Shown: positions 4,400 to 5,747 of the stretch, in pieces
How the letters are laid out: each line of letters opens with the position of its first letter
Position numbering within the stretch: position 1 is the stretch's first letter
Source: JAICLK01 sp036489905
GTDB lineage: Bacteria; Patescibacteriota; Saccharimonadia; Saccharimonadales; UBA4665
Direction: 5' to 3'
DNA length: 5,747 nucleotides
Assembly (NCBI GenBank): GCA_036489905.1
Contig: DASXEX010000017.1
Coordinates: 1 to 5,747, forward strand
The notes under the pieces: generated by a model
Databases searched by the model: none
What the model saw: the letters and a program-made list of their open reading frames with translations, nothing else
Told to the model about the DNA's origin: nothing
Translations under genes and position numbers: made by a program

Positions 4400-5500
4400 T
4401 TATCGTAAATTCGGGATGAATATGGTGAATGTGGAGCCGTGGTTGAGCTTGCTGTCGACCGAAATTTCGGCGTGAAGCAAGCGCGCGAGTTTCATCGTGA
4501 CATACAGCCCCAAGCCGGTGCCGCCCGATTTGCGCGTGCGGAAATCCTCGCTGCGGAAAAATTTGTCAAAGATTTTTTCCTGGTCGCTGTGGCTGATGCC
4601 GATGCCAGTATCGCTCACCCAAAATTCAACGCCTGTTTTGGCCGGCCGCGCGCCGATCGTAACGTTGCCTTTTTCGGTGTATTTTAGCGCGTTCGTGATA
4701 AAGTTTTGCAGGATTTCGCGCACGTAGAGTTTGCTGGATTGCAATAGCTCAAGTTTTGGATCGAGGTCGGTTTTGAGCTGCAAACCTTTGGCTTTAGCAT
4801 CCGCTTTGTAACTTTCGGCAAGCTCTAGACTTAACTCGTGCACGTTGATGGGCTCGACGTCGACAGTCAGTTTGCCGCGTTCGGCTCGGCTCAACGTTGC
4901 CAAATCGTTAATCATGTCGGCCAGAAACAAAACCTGTTCGTGCGCTTCTTTGAGCGCCTGCTTGACTGCTGCGATGCCGGTCGTTTTGTTGACGATGAAC
5001 TGCGCGTTGCTGATGTTGCCTTCGGCGATGGCGATCGGTGTGCGTAGCTCGTGGCTGACGACGCTGATGAACTCGTCGCGTTCTTCTTCGAGCGATTTTT
5101 CACGCGTGATGTCGCGCAGCTGCAAAACGTAGCCGCCGTGTCCGTCACGGCCGTAACCCGTGCGCACCGGCGCAATGTTGAGGTATAAGTTGATGACGCT
5201 GCCGTCTTCGTACTGCAAACGCAAATCGCGGTTGGTGGCTGGCGTTTTGGTACCCTTGATAAGCTCGCCGATATCGACCGGCTGATTATTCTTGTCAATC
5301 GGCCGCAAAACTTTGCCAATTGCTTTGCCATCGATGGAGCTGTTCAGGTCGAGCACGTTCAGCGCCGCGCCGTTGTACATGGCGATTTTCAAATGCCGGT
5401 CAAGCGCGATCACGCCGTCGGCCATGCTGTTGATCAGGCTGGTCAAGCGTCCGTGCTCGATCCGCGGCGCGAGCAAACGTTTCGGCAATACTGGCTTCAT
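4400..5500 (-). CDS. PAS-domain sensor histidine kinase, no membrane segment
   Basis: A two-component kinase that should autophosphorylate on a histidine in response to a signal and pass phosphate to a response regulator. The 366 residues show a PAS domain at about 18-130 (SLINSMADGVIALDRHLKIA, MYNGAALNVLDL, ending YVLQLRDITREKSLEEERDE). The HisKA dimer helix has the H-box FISVVSHELRTPIA (H150). The HATPase domain at about 255-366 has the N-box REILQNFITNALKYTEKG (N266/N270), G1 box VSDTGIGI (D297), F box KIFDKFFRSED and G2 box GGTGLGLYV, so all catalytic motifs are present. The start ATG has two in-frame TAA codons two triplets upstream, so it cannot extend. The N terminus PKRLLAPRIEHGRL resembles the linker that follows a membrane helix in larger kinases, so this may be a shortened version. 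AAGG lies 4 nt before the ATG. No partner regulator is in view. Confidence 0.93.
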   Translation of the reverse strand: MKPVLPKRLLAPRIEHGRLTSLINSMADGVIALDRHLKIAMYNGAALNVLDLNSSIDGKAIGKVLRPIDKNNQPVDIGELIKGTKTPATNRDLRLQYEDGSVINLYLNIAPVRTGYGRDGHGGYVLQLRDITREKSLEEERDEFISVVSHELRTPIAIAEGNISNAQFIVNKTTGIAAVKQALKEAHEQVLFLADMINDLATLSRAERGKLTVDVEPINVHELSLELAESYKADAKAKGLQLKTDLDPKLELLQSSKLYVREILQNFITNALKYTEKGNVTIGARPAKTGVEFWVSDTGIGISHSDQEKIFDKFFRSEDFRTRKSGGTGLGLYVTMKLARLLHAEISVDSKLNHGSTFTIFIPNLR

Positions 5501-5585
5501 ACAGCCTTATTATGCCACAAGCTTAAGGATTTCGACTGAAAGTTGCAGAGTTCTTTGAACAAGCTTTGGACTATTGGCCTCTTAA

Positions 5586-5747
5586 AGTGGCGCCGAATTC
5601 TTGGCCCCGCCAAAGTACAAAGTTTCCGAGGTGGTTGGTTTCCTGAAAGGCAAGAGTGCGATTGCCGTTGCCCGGGAGTTCGGTGGCAAGCAGCGCAACT
5701 ACACCGGCGAGAACTTCTGGGCCAGAGGGTATGCTGTTTCCGCGGTT
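5586..5747 (+). pseudogene. tnpA: IS200/IS605-family transposase TnpA, 5'-truncated fragment
   Basis: TnpA of this family is a HUH-type Y1 transposase that moves single-stranded DNA. From 5604 the plus strand reads APPKYKVSEVVGFLKGKSAI, then AVAREFGGKQRNYTGENFWA and RGYAVSAV at the window edge. This matches the conserved stretch that follows the HUH motif in IS200-type TnpA (PPKY..S.VVGF.KGKSAI ... FWARGY.VS). The upstream half with the catalytic His-x-His is absent: an in-frame TAA lies at 5583-5585, and none of the three plus-strand frames in the preceding 50 nt shows an HUH motif. The open frame 5586-5747 has no ATG. The catalytic tyrosine would lie beyond the window. I therefore read it as a remnant broken near 5600; the right end is unknown. 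Confidence 0.8.

Noticed and set aside
4311..4420. Plus-strand stop-free stretch of about 36 codons between secE and the kinase, reading roughly FQIHKDEFSEVTWKGRNVCV
   Set aside because: No start codon with an RBS, short, and it runs antisense into the kinase 3' end. Not enough to call a gene or a remnant.
1..5747. CRISPR array, defence island, retron or other new multi-gene system
   Set aside because: No regularly spaced repeats and no reverse transcriptase, nuclease or toxin-antitoxin motifs. The content is a ribosomal operon, a kinase and mobile-element pieces.

Overview
The window looks like a chromosomal piece of a Candidate Phyla Radiation bacterium, most likely a Saccharibacteria (TM7)-type organism. 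That is a judgement from protein style (secE-nusG-rplK-rplA order, a long Lys/Glu/Ala-rich N-terminal extension on L1, a soluble PAS histidine kinase) and not from a search. Stops include TGA (secE), TAG (rplK) and TAA, so the standard bacterial code is in use. All the resident genes are on the minus strand.

Layout from the right in the direction of transcription: a 5'-truncated IS200-type tnpA piece on the plus strand (5604-5747, running off the end); a PAS-HisKA-HATPase histidine kinase (4400-5500); a short intergenic region with a good sigma70-type promoter and then an intrinsic-terminator-like hairpin; then the operon secE (GTG start) - nusG (4-nt overlap) - unknown 98-aa gene - rplK - unknown 80-aa gene (GTG start, 2 nt after rplK) - rplA. 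The two small genes have their own Shine-Dalgarno sequences and sit inside one of the most conserved operons of bacteria. I recognise neither.

Just upstream of rplA is a 29-nt imperfect hairpin that resembles the L1-binding site of 23S rRNA and abuts the rplA Shine-Dalgarno, so it is a candidate autoregulatory site. rplJ-rplL, the common next genes, do not follow. Instead there is insertion-sequence DNA: a complete-ended IS5-family element (193-1104; 19-bp perfect inverted repeats, TTA target duplication) sitting in the first codons of another IS5-superfamily transposase gene (1-192 plus the start region 1108-1136). Removing the insert in silico joins an RBS and ATG to the transposase frame but shows TAA at codon 2, so the host element is probably dead. 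The inserted element's own transposase is split into two frames at an A6G5 run and has a second break near its C terminus.

Working together: secE/nusG/rplK/rplA supply protein export, transcription elongation control and the ribosome L1/L11 proteins, probably from the promoter at 4265-4293 through a leader hairpin. The kinase has no response regulator in view. The two ends of the window are mobile-element debris.
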